64,000 nt of DNA, taken from NCBI RefSeq assembly GCF_000002875.2, contig NC_009405.2, positions 695,900 to 759,899 on the forward strand. Direction: 5' to 3'. Below the pieces are notes generated by a model. The model had not been told where the DNA came from. It did no database searches and saw only the letters and a list, made by a program, of their open reading frames with translations. Position numbers and translations under genes: made by a program. This stretch comes from Leishmania infantum JPCM5 (lineage: Eukaryota; Euglenozoa; Kinetoplastea; Trypanosomatida; Trypanosomatidae). This document shows positions 30,845 through 40,922 of the stretch, one piece after another. How positions within the stretch are numbered: the stretch's first letter is position 1; every line of letters starts with the position of its first letter.

Positions 30845-31921
30845 ATGAGCAGTAAGATCGCCGAGCTGTCGGGCAGAATACTGTCGCAGCAGCAGTACTC
30901 ACAAATTTTAGAGCAGCGCAGGTGGCTGCAAGGGTTGCTCAAAGGGGTTTCTCTTGATATGGGTGCAAAGGAGGAAGAGAAAAGCGCTTCTCCCGTTGTG
31001 TTGCCATATGGTTCTATTGTGTCTGGCACCTCGTTTACAGACGGTGACGCGGATTACATAGTTTCTTTCCCAATTGTCTCTGAAAGCACGCGACAAAGCG
31101 GCGCATGCGTCATTGCACGTGAACGCCAGGAAAAGTGCCTTTCCGACATATTCTCTCACATTCGCAAATGCAACAGCGACGTCGAGTTGCACCCACAGCG
31201 CATTTTTCGTGCAAGAGTGCCAATAGTGCAGTACGTGCGTAAAAGTGCCCAGGAGAGCACCAAATTTGATCTTTCTCTCTCGTTGGACGGGCTGAAGAAT
31301 TCTTTGCTACTGAGGCACTACATGGCAGGTGATCCTCGACTTCGGCTGGGGGTGCTAGGCGCCAAGCAGTGGGGGCGCGAGCAGCAAATACTGAACGCGC
31401 GGCGAGGCTGGATCTCACCGTACGCCCTGTCCATCATGTACATTCATTTTATGAAGGATACAGGCCGCACAGCTCTTTCTTTTGACGAGGAGGCAGTTAG
31501 TCAACGAGTGAATGCGATCGTATCCACGGCAGCGGAGTCCGAAGGCGATATCAGCCATGTTGATGAGTTAGCCTCCATCTTGCCTCTGCAGGAAGCCGAT
31601 ATCTCACTTGTGGAAAAGGATGTGCTTGATTTCTTCGCTTTTTACGGTACTCCTGGTGGATTTGACTTCGACGCTTCTGTAGTCGATATCCGCTCGCGAG
31701 AACGCTTCTCCACTAAAGACCAATGGTGCCAGTTCCTAGATCAACTTGACGAGAAGGAGCGCTGGCACCTTCTGGGCCACGAAGTAATCCTTCTCCGAGA
31801 TCCGTTTGAGCCTCATAGCCTAGGCCGAAGCGTTGATTTCTTTCGAGGAGAGGAGATCAGAGAGAAGTTCCGCTCCGCTGCTGTGAAGAAAGAGCCACTT
31901 TCACTTTTCGCGTCTCTTTGA
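30845..31921 (+). CDS. Non-canonical nucleotidyltransferase (small TUTase-like)
   Basis: 358 residues from 30845; start chosen from the splice site. The polymerase-beta-type catalytic signature is P-Y-G-S (G56-S57), then F-T-D-G-D-A-D (D68 and D70 as the metal-binding pair), with the third acid D142 in K-F-D-L-S-L-S. The helical domain follows (L-R-H-Y-M...L-G-A-K-Q-W-G-R; G-W-I-S-P-Y-A-L-S-I-M). The lack of a large N-terminal domain or zinc finger resembles the minimal trypanosomatid TUTases (TUT4, MEAT1) and differs from RET1. It would add UMPs or AMPs to RNA 3' ends. Substrate and compartment are undetermined. Codon use is less GC-rich than in genes beyond 34.7 kb. Confidence 0.85.
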   Translation: MSSKIAELSGRILSQQQYSQILEQRRWLQGLLKGVSLDMGAKEEEKSASPVVLPYGSIVSGTSFTDGDADYIVSFPIVSESTRQSGACVIARERQEKCLSDIFSHIRKCNSDVELHPQRIFRARVPIVQYVRKSAQESTKFDLSLSLDGLKNSLLLRHYMAGDPRLRLGVLGAKQWGREQQILNARRGWISPYALSIMYIHFMKDTGRTALSFDEEAVSQRVNAIVSTAAESEGDISHVDELASILPLQEADISLVEKDVLDFFAFYGTPGGFDFDASVVDIRSRERFSTKDQWCQFLDQLDEKERWHLLGHEVILLRDPFEPHSLGRSVDFFRGEEIREKFRSAAVKKEPLSLFASL

Positions 31922-32503
31922 GTCACGCTGCTACGGTAGTACAAGAGGCATGACACTAGCGGTAGTTGCGCTTGTGCACCGACGACTGCTGTTCTGATGC
32001 ACAAGCACGTAGTAAAAATCGTGTTATTTAAACGGAATAGCTGTGGGGGTCAATGTGCCTGTACCATGTCAGGAAAGATCGAGAAAGAGGGAAAGATGGA
32101 ATGTGGGGACATATTTATCGCACTGGATAGCTTGCGGCTAGCGCTTGAACGATGCTTCTCAGCCCTACTCTTTCTTTTGTGTCGTACGCGTTGCAAAGCA
32201 GTGGACAAGAAAATGCGAAGCTGTGAAAGCTGACCTCTCAGTACCACCTTAGCGTTTGTGACGCCTTTGGGGGAACGAAGGAAATCCCGCATTCAAGGTG
32301 ACATTGATTCAATAGCTTGCCCTGTTGCCATTGAATAAAAAATTATGTTTGTCCTTTCCTATTCTCTTTTTTTTTCCCGGAACACCTCTCTGCGTGCTTA
32401 AAATTTCTACGCGAACCAAACAAAATGACGAGATGAGGTGTTCCCCCCTTTTTATCCCCCGCATTCACACCGACGTAGTTGTGGGCTCTTCTCGGTTGTT
32501 ACA
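31922..32503. other. Spacer with SET-gene splice region
   Basis: No gene. AT-rich; two C/T tracts (about 32349-32376 and 32443-32461), the latter followed by AG at 32477-32478. Confidence 0.6.
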
Positions 32504-33661
32504 ATGTCACCAGTGCTGGTTCCTACGGCATGTGAGAACTGGTCTCTGAATATCGATGATGAGTCCACAAGGCGATTTTGGTGGAACAACACATACAGTA
32601 TTACACTTTGGGAAGAGACGCTGAATATCGAAAAGCAAACGGAAACGATCACAGACGGCGATGTATGGTCCAAGTTTATTGACCTTCAGTTGCGATGCGC
32701 TTTCAAAATATGCTCCATTTGCCATTCACCAGAAGGCAACGATGACATGAAAATCTGTTGCTACTGCGGTAATACTGTCCATGAAAATTGCTCGGAGCCT
32801 GCAGCGCCGGAGCAGATCATGTGGAAACCTGCGAATCTTGCATACGTAGAGCACATGCGCGCCTGCTTTCAGTGCCAAGCAGTCGATTACAAAGAGCCGT
32901 CCGCTCCTCAGTCGCCGAGCGAGTGCGACAATGCTCGTCGTGCTGCGAAGAGAGCACTAACAATATCCGACGAGTATCCACCGGCTACCGTTGAGCGGAT
33001 TCAAGAGCTCTTGCAGCAAGCGGAGACCACTTCTAATGACGCAGTGCTTCTTGGCGAGCTGAAATCTCTCGTGCAAAGTTATTTTCAGTCTCCACAGTCG
33101 CTACGGTTCTTGCGCAAAGAGCGCGTTGCCTCAAAAGGTGGCGGAATAGGTGTGGTAGCGGCCCAGAAAATACCTGCTTTCTCCATTATCGGTGTTTACC
33201 CCGGATACTTGGATTTCATGAGTGGCGAGCAAGCCAAGTGTGGTCGCCCTGTACCGAAATATGCTTTGATGGAGTACAACTGCGCCAACTACTTTAATGA
33301 GGTGTTTGTAGAACTGCAAACTACTTTCACGCCCTTTATCAATGAACCAAATGTCGATGAAAAAAGCAACTGCGCCTGGATCCAGGAGCCACACCGCAAA
33401 AACGGGCGATTGAGTGTCATCTGCGTTCGGGATATTCAAGAGGGTGAGGAGCTTACGATTGGATACGGTCCCATTTATCCTCGCACGTATCCGTATTGCT
33501 ACGATGCGTATGCCTGCCATCAGATTGAGGGCCATGCCACGCATCCGTGCTATTCACTGTGGCACTGGCCTACCCTGCAGGAAGCAGACGCGCGATTTGT
33601 GTGTTACATTGGCTACATTGAGAAAGAGGATTGCTATGTTCTTTGGAAAAACGAGACATGA
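32504..33661 (+). CDS. WW-PHD-SET domain protein (putative lysine methyltransferase)
   Basis: 385 residues from the ATG at 32504, the first after the acceptor AG at 32477-32478. Residues 13-38 form a WW-like module (W13...F-W-W-N-N-T-Y-S-I-T-L-W-E-E). A PHD-type Cys-rich finger spans about 70-124 (C-S-I-C...C-C-Y-C...H-E-N-C...C-F-Q-C). The SET domain spans about 205-322, with G-G-G-I-G-V, F-I-N-E-P-N (in place of the usual R-F-x-N-H-S), N-C-A-W and E-E-L-T-I-G-Y. SET enzymes transfer methyl from SAM to lysine. The changed NHS motif leaves activity open. Its 3' UTR carries a CA repeat and the second SIDER-like element. Confidence 0.83.
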   Translation: MSPVLVPTACENWSLNIDDESTRRFWWNNTYSITLWEETLNIEKQTETITDGDVWSKFIDLQLRCAFKICSICHSPEGNDDMKICCYCGNTVHENCSEPAAPEQIMWKPANLAYVEHMRACFQCQAVDYKEPSAPQSPSECDNARRAAKRALTISDEYPPATVERIQELLQQAETTSNDAVLLGELKSLVQSYFQSPQSLRFLRKERVASKGGGIGVVAAQKIPAFSIIGVYPGYLDFMSGEQAKCGRPVPKYALMEYNCANYFNEVFVELQTTFTPFINEPNVDEKSNCAWIQEPHRKNGRLSVICVRDIQEGEELTIGYGPIYPRTYPYCYDAYACHQIEGHATHPCYSLWHWPTLQEADARFVCYIGYIEKEDCYVLWKNET

Positions 33662-33959
33662 TGATGTCCCCGTTTACTCCAAACAACACACACACACACA
33701 CACACACAAAACTATGTCCAAAAATGAGAAAAACACAATAGGTGTAGAAGGTAAACAAAGACAGCAGGAGAAAACATACGTCGCCCCGCTTTTTCGGTTC
33801 ATTAGAAAACAAGGATCCTTAGTCTTGATGGGCTCAGCGTCATGCTACGCATCCTCATGCCACTACACAGCGACCCTCTTGGTGGTTTTCTCTGCGAGAT
33901 AATGAGGGGAACAAGCGTGTACTTCTTTGAAGGTTTTTCTTCCACACTATTCCGTGGGC
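33662..33959. other. 3' UTR of the SET gene with CA microsatellite
   Basis: No gene. CA run at about 33686-33708. Confidence 0.6.
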
Positions 33960-34456
33960 CCTGATGGCGCGAGACACCTCAGCGTGGTATCTCAGGGTCC
34001 AGTACCCCCACTCTGCGTGTGGGACGCAGCCCAGCAGCCCCCAGATTCTGCCAATGCCGAGCCACTTCTGGTGGTGACAGGGTCAAGCGCCTACGACGTG
34101 GGGAAGCCAGAGCGGTTCATCGCTGCTGATGCTGGAGGTCATGTCATGTATGGCGTTGCATCGGAGAGACCTGCCACAGTGAACACGTGTGTGCCACCCA
34201 TGTGATGGGCGAAATGCCAACGTGACTCGGACGCGTCTCACCCGGCCCTCTGGCTGTCTACTGGTGGGGGAGCCTGAGGCTACCTCGAGGGGGACGCACG
34301 GGGTGGCGACTGGCATGATAGGAGCGGCTGTGCGGCGACCTGCGGAGCGGGCGGTGGGTGGAGCTTGAGGTAGAGGCCATGCTCATGTGAGTGAGTTTGC
34401 TTTGGACTAACGCGTGTCTACGGCTGCTTCGCACTACGCGATGTGCCTGTGGCAGG
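33960..34456 (+). mobile_element. SIDER-like degenerate retroposon, copy 2
   Basis: 497 bp, near-perfect inverted counterpart of 20899-21390. It has G where copy 1 has A at position 7 and an extra 5 bp from duplication of CATGT at about 34139-34148. It lies in the intercistronic region downstream of the SET gene, again in the sense direction of the host transcript. Non-coding; short open frames inside it are disrupted by the 5-bp insertion. Confidence 0.75.
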
Positions 34457-34736
34457 CCGGATAGAGTGTCGTTTAACTGATGCTGTGCGGCAGTGAATGT
34501 ATATGCCGACTGAAGAAAAAGCTATCCCATATGCCTTGCTTCACATTGCACAACGATCTTCTTGTCCTCTTGCTTTTTTCTCTCTCGCTATATTTTTTTT
34601 GTACGTCGCCTTTGCGTTGGCGTCTCGCGCATTTCACCATACAATTACCTTTCATACTCTTTACCTTGATTCGCTTTCAGTTTGTGCTTCTCTTTTTGTG
34701 TGAAAGTTGCGCCACTGGCCCTTTACTGGCTTGACA
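34457..34736. promoter_or_regulatory. Dyskerin splice-acceptor region
   Basis: Strong T/C-rich tracts at about 34558-34625 and 34643-34700 on the plus strand, upstream of the dyskerin ATG. Confidence 0.55.
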
Positions 34737-36029
34737 ATGGGCAAGAAGAAGGTTGGAGAGATCCAGCGCAGCGAGGATTTCTGCATCCCTGCTGGGGATA
34801 GGGATGCGAACAGCGCGCTCCCCGCTGAGGAGTGGCCCCTGCTGCTGAAGAACTATGACAAGATGAACGTCCGCTCTACCCATTTCACGCTGCTGGAGTG
34901 CGGCTGGTCACCACTACGCCGCCCCTTAGCCGAGTACATCAAGTACGGCATGATCAACATGGATAAGCCCTCCAACCCTAGCTCTCACGAGGTTGTCTCC
35001 TGGATCAAGCGCATTTTGAAGTGCGACAAGACTGGCCACGCCGGTACACTCGATCCGAAGGTGACTGGTGCCTTAATCATCTGCACCGACCGTGCCACGC
35101 GCTTGGTGAAGTCCCAGCAAAACGCCGGTAAGACGTACATTGGTGTACTGCGCCTCCACGATACGGTGAGCCAGAAGAAGGTGAACGCTGCTCTCCAGCG
35201 GCTTACGGGTCCATGTTTTCAGCGTCCTCCTCTGATCGCGGCAGTGAAACGCCAGCTCCGCATTCGCAACATCTACTCTAACCAACTGATCGAGTATGAC
35301 AAGCACCGGCACCTGGCCGTGTTCGAGACGCACTGCGAGGCTGGTACGTACATTCGTACCCTTTGCGTGCATCTCGGCCTCATCCTCGGCGCTGGTGGCC
35401 ACATGGAAGAGCTGCGCCGTATCCGCACCGGTGTCATCACCGAGAACGATCACCTCTCCACCATGCACGATGTCATGGATGCTCAGTGGCTCTACGAGAA
35501 TGAGAGGGACGACACATATCTGCGCCGCGTCATCCTGCCATGCGAGTACCTGCTGTCGAACCACAAGCGCATCGTCGTGAAGGACTCCGCCGTCAACGCC
35601 GTGTGCTATGGCGCGAAGCTGATGATTCCTGGTCTCGCGCGCTTTGACAACGGCATTGAGCGCGACGACGTTGTGGTGCTGATGACCACGAAGGGTGAGG
35701 CCATTGCTCTTGCGTATGCGGAGATGACCACGTCTCAAATGGCTTCCGTTGACCACGGCATCGTTGCGCGAAGCAAGCGCGTGATCATGGACCGTGACAC
35801 GTACCCGCGCCGCTGGGGTCTCGGCCCGATCGCCGTGAAGAAGCGTTCGATGATGAAGGACGGCCTCTTGGACAAGTACGGTCGCCCACAGTCGAATACT
35901 CCGCCGGACTGGTTCTACGTCGACTACGGAGGCGTGAAAACCAACGCGGAAGGTGTCCAATACGGTCAGGCTCCGTCCAAGGTGAGCGGTGTAAAGCGCC
36001 AGCGCGTGCCGGACTTTGATGATGATTAG
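34737..36029 (+). CDS. CBF5: Dyskerin/CBF5, H/ACA snoRNP pseudouridine synthase
   Basis: 430 residues from the ATG at 34737 (M-G-K-K-K-V-G). It has the TruB catalytic domain with the motif [11 protein letters not shown] (catalytic Asp in G-T-L-D-P) and the K-T-Y motif. The PUA domain is in the C-terminal third ([21 protein letters not shown]). A basic tail follows, ending in [12 protein letters not shown]. The enzyme pseudouridylates rRNA and snRNA guided by H/ACA RNAs, here presumably in the nucleolus. Shorter than human dyskerin, mainly by lack of a long Lys-rich tail. From here the genes are clearly GC-rich at third positions. Confidence 0.96.
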   Translation: MGKKKVGEIQRSEDFCIPAGDRDANSALPAEEWPLLLKNYDKMNVRSTHFTLLECGWSPLRRPLAEYIKYGMINMDKPSNPSSHEVVSWIKRILKCDKTGHAGTLDPKVTGALIICTDRATRLVKSQQNAGKTYIGVLRLHDTVSQKKVNAALQRLTGPCFQRPPLIAAVKRQLRIRNIYSNQLIEYDKHRHLAVFETHCEAGTYIRTLCVHLGLILGAGGHMEELRRIRTGVITENDHLSTMHDVMDAQWLYENERDDTYLRRVILPCEYLLSNHKRIVVKDSAVNAVCYGAKLMIPGLARFDNGIERDDVVVLMTTKGEAIALAYAEMTTSQMASVDHGIVARSKRVIMDRDTYPRRWGLGPIAVKKRSMMKDGLLDKYGRPQSNTPPDWFYVDYGGVKTNAEGVQYGQAPSKVSGVKRQRVPDFDDD

Positions 36030-37431
36030 TGTGCATGTTGTTTTTTTTTCCCCGCGTTCCCTGTCCTCTGCCTTTTTCCACCCCTCGATGATGCGTGGTG
36101 AGATGAAGTGTGTGTGCGTGTGCTTGTGGAGGCAGGGGAGAGGAAAAGGAAGGGGTGTTTATGCGGCTACTTTTGCAAGCACTCGAAGAAAGGCGGTGAG
36201 TGGAAGGGGCTTTCTGCTTGCCGAACGTTGATTTATACAGGAGTGTGCGCTTGTTTGTGTGCGCACGTCTGCGCATGTTTGTGGTGTCTTCGGATTTTGT
36301 TCGCTGTGACGCTCAGGTTAATTGAGGTTAATTCTAAACCGCTCTCCGTTTGAGTGTGTGCGTATGCGTGTGCGTGCGCATTTTCTATCGAGGCGCTGAT
36401 CGTATTTTTCCTCCTCTTCCTCGTCGTTAAACAGGCTAAACCACCGGAAAAAAAATGAGATGCTCTCGGAAACACTGAGCGCTTTCGGTATATGTGTGCA
36501 TGCCGTCGCCTAAGATGCACCGAAACACGCGCTCTTCACTATGCATTCCCACTTGGGCAGCGTACATTTAGGCGATCGTCTCAGGCATCCATCTAATGCA
36601 AGCACTGCCTTGTCCTCCTCGCAAAGCGCTGCGAAAAAAAAGCTGCACTGGAGCTGTGGGCGTTGCGAAATGAAGCGCGTGAGCGTAGTTGGGTGCAAGT
36701 GCGTGCGTGTGTGTGCCGTGCGACGGTGCAGTCTCTTCGCCACCCCTTCTGTTCCCTATCACCGTCGTCCAAGTCGATGAATGTCTTGCACACACAAACG
36801 AATACCGACCTTGGTAGTGGTCTTGTCGGAACAAACACACATGAAAATAGCAAACGGTGTGAAGGAGCTCTCTACAGTCGCAAAAAAAATATATATATAT
36901 ATATCGACAAGCACAGTGTCTGAAGGGACTCTGACTTGTCATCGGGAGCGAGAGAGTGCGCTGCCGTTGCCACACGACATTCCATGTGAAATCCCAACGG
37001 CGTTCGAACAATGAGCCTACTGATATATGCCGCTGTAGATGCGTCATGACCTCTAAGGCAGGTGCGTCACTATTATCCTCGCAGAGACGGGCTCCGCTGG
37101 GTGCGGCAGCGTCGTGTGGTGCTCGTACTGGCAACCACGCAAGGAAGGGCAAGCAGCGCTTGGTTGGCGTTTTGTGCCCACTTTGGTTTGCGTTTGGTTG
37201 ATGGTGTACTTGATGCGCTTCACTCTTTTAGCACTTTCTTTTCCCTGTTCTTGTGTCTTTTCTTGCTTGCTTGTTCCTCCGCCTTTACCCACCTTTCGCT
37301 GCACATCTCTCTTCCGTTTCATCTCTCTGCGGTTCTACTTCTCCTCTTCAGTGACCCCCTTGTCACTGAATATTGAACAGTTATTCTTACCAACAAGTAC
37401 CGAAAGGAATCGAATACGTCCCCGCTTCAAA
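36030..37431. other. Intercistronic spacer with AT microsatellite
   Basis: No gene. Contains an AT run at about 36889-36904 and, before the ATP synthase gene, a C/T-rich region at 37210-37350. Confidence 0.6.
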
Positions 37432-38343
37432 ATGTCTGGCAGACTTCGTCTCTACAAGGAGAAGCTGGAAGGCTACAACCGCTTCTACTCCATTGTGAAG
37501 ACGATCAAGATGGTGACGATGGCCAAGTTCCGCCAGGCGCAGGTGCGGATCAAGACGCGTGACTACACGCTTCGCTATACCGAGAAGGCTTTTAGCAAGC
37601 CGGGCCAGCTTGTCGGGGACTCGCCGCAGGCTAAGACCATCTACATCCCCGTCATGACGAACCGTGGCTCGTGCGGTGCTCTCAATAGCAACGTTGTGAA
37701 GGCGATCGACAGCGTTGCCTCTAGCCGCGCCTACCTCATGCCCCTCGGCAAGAGGGGTATCGAGTCGCTCTCGAAGCTGTACCCGTCCTCCTTCCGAATG
37801 GGCATCGTCAACGACATGCACGAGCCGATGCACTTCGCGTACGCCACGTACGTCTGGGAGAACGCGCAGCAACTGTGCCCCGAGGCCGACCGCGTCCACG
37901 TCATTTTTCACCGCTGTGTGAGCGCTGGCTCGCAGAAGCAGTGCTACTACAACATCCCCTCCTACGAGAAGTGGAGGGAGGATCTGGCTGACGCCTCCAG
38001 CACGGAGAACCAGAAGAGTCGTTACCTCTTTGCCAACACGCTTCTGAACGAGGACGAGCAGATGATTCGCGACTTCTACGACTTCCACGCGACCCTGGCC
38101 ATCCTGAACGCGGTGTGCGAGAACGAGCTCTCGGAGCAGGCCGCGCGTCTGGTCGCTGTGGAAGGTCAGCTGTCGAACATCAGCACGCTACAGCAGAAGA
38201 CCAGCTCCTTGTACAACAAAACTCGCCAGAGCAGCATTACTTCGTCGCTGATCGAGATTATCTCCGCCATGACGTCGCTCGAGGGTAACGCGGCGAAGGG
38301 CGTGCAGCGGACAAACTTCTGGGAGGGTGCGCGCACGATGTGA
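37432..38343 (+). CDS. ATP synthase F1 gamma subunit
   Basis: 303 residues from the ATG at 37432. The frame is open far upstream, but that part is pyrimidine-rich splice region. N-terminal helix with L-Y-K-E-K-L-E-G-Y-N-R-F-Y-S-I-V-K-T-I-K-M-V-T-M-A-K and the C-terminal helix with S-L-Y-N-K-T-R-Q-S-S-I-T-S-S-L-I-E-I-I-S-A are the gamma-subunit signatures forming the rotating central coiled coil. The middle region has the T-N-R-G-S-C-G-A-L-N motif. It couples proton flow to ATP synthesis in the mitochondrion. No classical cleavable presequence; import signals may be internal. Confidence 0.94.
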   Translation: MSGRLRLYKEKLEGYNRFYSIVKTIKMVTMAKFRQAQVRIKTRDYTLRYTEKAFSKPGQLVGDSPQAKTIYIPVMTNRGSCGALNSNVVKAIDSVASSRAYLMPLGKRGIESLSKLYPSSFRMGIVNDMHEPMHFAYATYVWENAQQLCPEADRVHVIFHRCVSAGSQKQCYYNIPSYEKWREDLADASSTENQKSRYLFANTLLNEDEQMIRDFYDFHATLAILNAVCENELSEQAARLVAVEGQLSNISTLQQKTSSLYNKTRQSSITSSLIEIISAMTSLEGNAAKGVQRTNFWEGARTM

Positions 38344-39262
38344 GCGGTGCACGACGCAGTACCGGCACCTAGAGTGATGGACCTTGCCCTCCCCCAAATC
38401 TGCGCGCGTCCGATTTGCAGAGTGCGTTTCCTCTGTTGTAGCGAGTCTCGTGTGTCGAGGTTGTTTCTCTTTAGTTTTCTCGTAACATCAGTGTGTCTTC
38501 CTCCCTCTTCGAGGGAGGGAAGGCACACTTGCACGGTCCACTCCGCCCGCACACACCGAGAGAAGTACCATTTAGCACTTTTTTTCGTTTTCCTAAGAGT
38601 ATCGGCGTGATGCCGCATTACGTATTGGTAGGAGCTAAACCCCTCACGAAAGGAAGAGCTAATGCGGAAAGAACAAAACGGAGCGCGTGTCGCTGATCCC
38701 CCCTCTCTCCGCCCCTGGAGCACTCCTTGTGCGCTGCTTGCTCAGCATTTCCTTTGTGTGGAAGCGGGCTTAGGGGGCCGTGTGCGCAAGACTCTGGCGG
38801 ATCGCTGCGCCTGACCTACACTGAGCACCTTTAGCGGCTGCTGGATGCAGCGCCCCTTGCCTGAACGTATGCCGCTCTGCCTGCCTCTCGCTGTCCTCTC
38901 ACTGTCTTCAAGAAGATGATTGTGACAGTGTCGGTGGCGAGAGTGCTGGACGAGGGAGAGCTGTATGTCCTTTTCTGCCCTGCTCCGTTTCAGGTGGGAC
39001 TGAATATGGGAGAGGCAAGTAGAGGGGAGTGGACAGGGTGAGAGGGCCGTCTCGTCAAAGCAGCGCGTCTCCCTTCACTTCCTGCGCACAGATGCCTTCC
39101 TCCGACCCACCTGCGCGTGTGCACGTGCCTCGACGTAAGACTACCTGCCTCTGCATCTTATCATTCTCGCGGTCGTCCCCACCGTTGTGGTTCTCTCTTC
39201 TACAAACCCCGCGCTGGGGCTAACTTAACCTCTACCCTTCCAACGCACATCAACAGGTTCCA
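38344..39262. other. Spacer with hairpin
   Basis: No gene. It carries a stable inverted repeat at 38491-38529 and, at its end, the S6 acceptor (C/T tract then AG at 39255-39256, six bases before the ATG). Confidence 0.6.
38491..38529 (+). repeat. GC-rich hairpin in ATP synthase gamma 3' flank
   Basis: CTTCCTCCCTC, loop TTC, GAGGGAGGGAAG, flanked by GTGTGT and CACAC. About 11 bp of stem with one bulge, plus outer pairing. A candidate RNA structure in the 3' UTR or spacer. Confidence 0.5.
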
Positions 39263-40012
39263 ATGAAGCTCAACATCGCGTACCCCCGCAACGGGACGGT
39301 GAAGCAGTTCGAGATCTCGGACGAGGTGCTCCGCCGCGTGCAGCTGCAGGACTATCGCCTCGGTAACGAGGTGGACGGCGCCATCTTTGGCAGCGAGTTC
39401 AAGGGCTACATCTTCCGTCTGCGCGGTGGCTCGGACAAGGATGGTTTCCCGATGGTCCCTGGCGTGCTCGCCTCCAGCCGTGTGTCGCTGCTGGTGAAGC
39501 GCGGTGCAATCGGCTTCAACACCTTCCGCGGCTACCAGGGTGAGCGCCGCCGCAAGAACGTTCGCGGCTGCGTGCTCGCGAGCGACATTGCGCTGGTGAA
39601 CGTGACCATCTCCAAGGTCGGTGACCAGCCGATCGAGGGTGTGACGGACACCACGGCTCCCCGCCGTCTGGGCCCGAAGCGCGCGAGCAAGATCCGCAAG
39701 CTCTTCAACCTGTCCCGCACCGAAGACGTGCGCAAGTACGTTGTTCGCCGCCGCGTCGTGAAGAGCGGCAAGAAGGACCGGCTGAAGGCCCCGAAGATCC
39801 AGCGTCTGATCACGCCAAGGGTCAAGGCCCGCCGTGCCAAGAAGGCCAAGGACGCCATCGCCAAGGTGCGCGCGTCTGCCGCTGAGCGCCGTGAGTACCT
39901 GCGCCTCATCGCCTCAAACCGCCGTGCGCTGCGCCAGCGTGACCACTCCAAGAAGCACACCCAGAAGGTGCACGCCCAGCGCGCTGAGGTGGCCGCATTC
40001 CAGAAGAAGTAG
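39263..40012 (+). CDS. RPS6: 40S ribosomal protein S6 (eS6)
   Basis: 249 residues, starting M-K-L-N-I-A-Y-P. The family core is clear: K-G-Y-I-F-R-L-R-G-G-S-D-K-D-G-F-P-M and the R-R-R-K-N-V-R-G-C motif. The long basic C-terminal helix ends H-A-Q-R-A-E-V-A-A-F-Q-K-K and lacks the R-R-x-S-S Ser cluster phosphorylated by S6 kinase in animals. Start confirmed by the acceptor AG directly upstream. Confidence 0.96.
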   Translation: MKLNIAYPRNGTVKQFEISDEVLRRVQLQDYRLGNEVDGAIFGSEFKGYIFRLRGGSDKDGFPMVPGVLASSRVSLLVKRGAIGFNTFRGYQGERRRKNVRGCVLASDIALVNVTISKVGDQPIEGVTDTTAPRRLGPKRASKIRKLFNLSRTEDVRKYVVRRRVVKSGKKDRLKAPKIQRLITPRVKARRAKKAKDAIAKVRASAAERREYLRLIASNRRALRQRDHSKKHTQKVHAQRAEVAAFQKK

Positions 40013-40922
40013 GCTGCCTTCCACTGAAGCGCGCACACAGACCGACGGACACAACCACCCCTCTCTTTTTTCTTCCCTTTTTTACTTTTCATTTCCTCTG
40101 AAGCAAACAAGCAAACAAACAACAGCAAGCGCAACGCTGAGAGTCACAGCGGGGCATCGACCTCTCACAGTCGCGGCAGCGGTGTGAAGTGCGCAGACGT
40201 GCACGACGATGCTCTCAAATGGACGGAGGATTGCTTCGTGTGTGTGTTTCGCACCTCGAAGGTGAGACAGAATGCAGAGAAAGGATAGGCGAGGGGCCAG
40301 GGACGGCGCTGGAGAGGGTGGTCCTGTGCGGGTGGGAGGGACGAAACAGACGCGAGTTGTCGCTTTACCTCTTTTCTTTTCGCTCTCTTTCCACTCACTT
40401 CTGCCATGCCGTACCTTGCCGTTGGTAGCTTACACACATACACACATCAGTGTGCACCCCGGTCCAACGCATCCCCCTTCTCTGTTTTTGAAGACATGGA
40501 TAGCTGAGAAAACGAACAAGCAACACACCTCTCTCAAGGTTGCTCCTTGGCTGCACCGCCCATGCACCCACTTCTCCCCTCTCTGCACTTTCTCTTCCCT
40601 CTTTCATCACCATTCAGAACTCTCTCCGACGCTATTGTCGATGGGATAAACAAACCACAAAAAATACGTTCCCTCTCTGCCTTCCCTTCCGTGACGGTTG
40701 CCTTCATTCTGCATGGGCCCGCACTCAACCTCCTCCAACTCCACTCCTACGCCCTCCTTCGCCTCTACCCCCTTTCCTTCTCACACAGAGAGCAGCTCTC
40801 TGATCTCGTGGCTTCCCTTCATTCCCCTCTTTCCCTACTCTCCTTTCGTGTAAAAACTTCCACGGTTGCTCCGCATCTGTCGGCTGCTTTTTGATCTTGC
40901 AAAGAAATCAACTCCTTCAGCC
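40013..40922. other. Intercistronic spacer
   Basis: No gene. C/T-rich from about 40735 to 40850; the acceptor for the V-ATPase c gene is likely AG at 40919-40920. Confidence 0.55.

Noticed and set aside
35073..35960. 295-codon minus frame opposite dyskerin
   Set aside because: Antisense shadow of biased codons.
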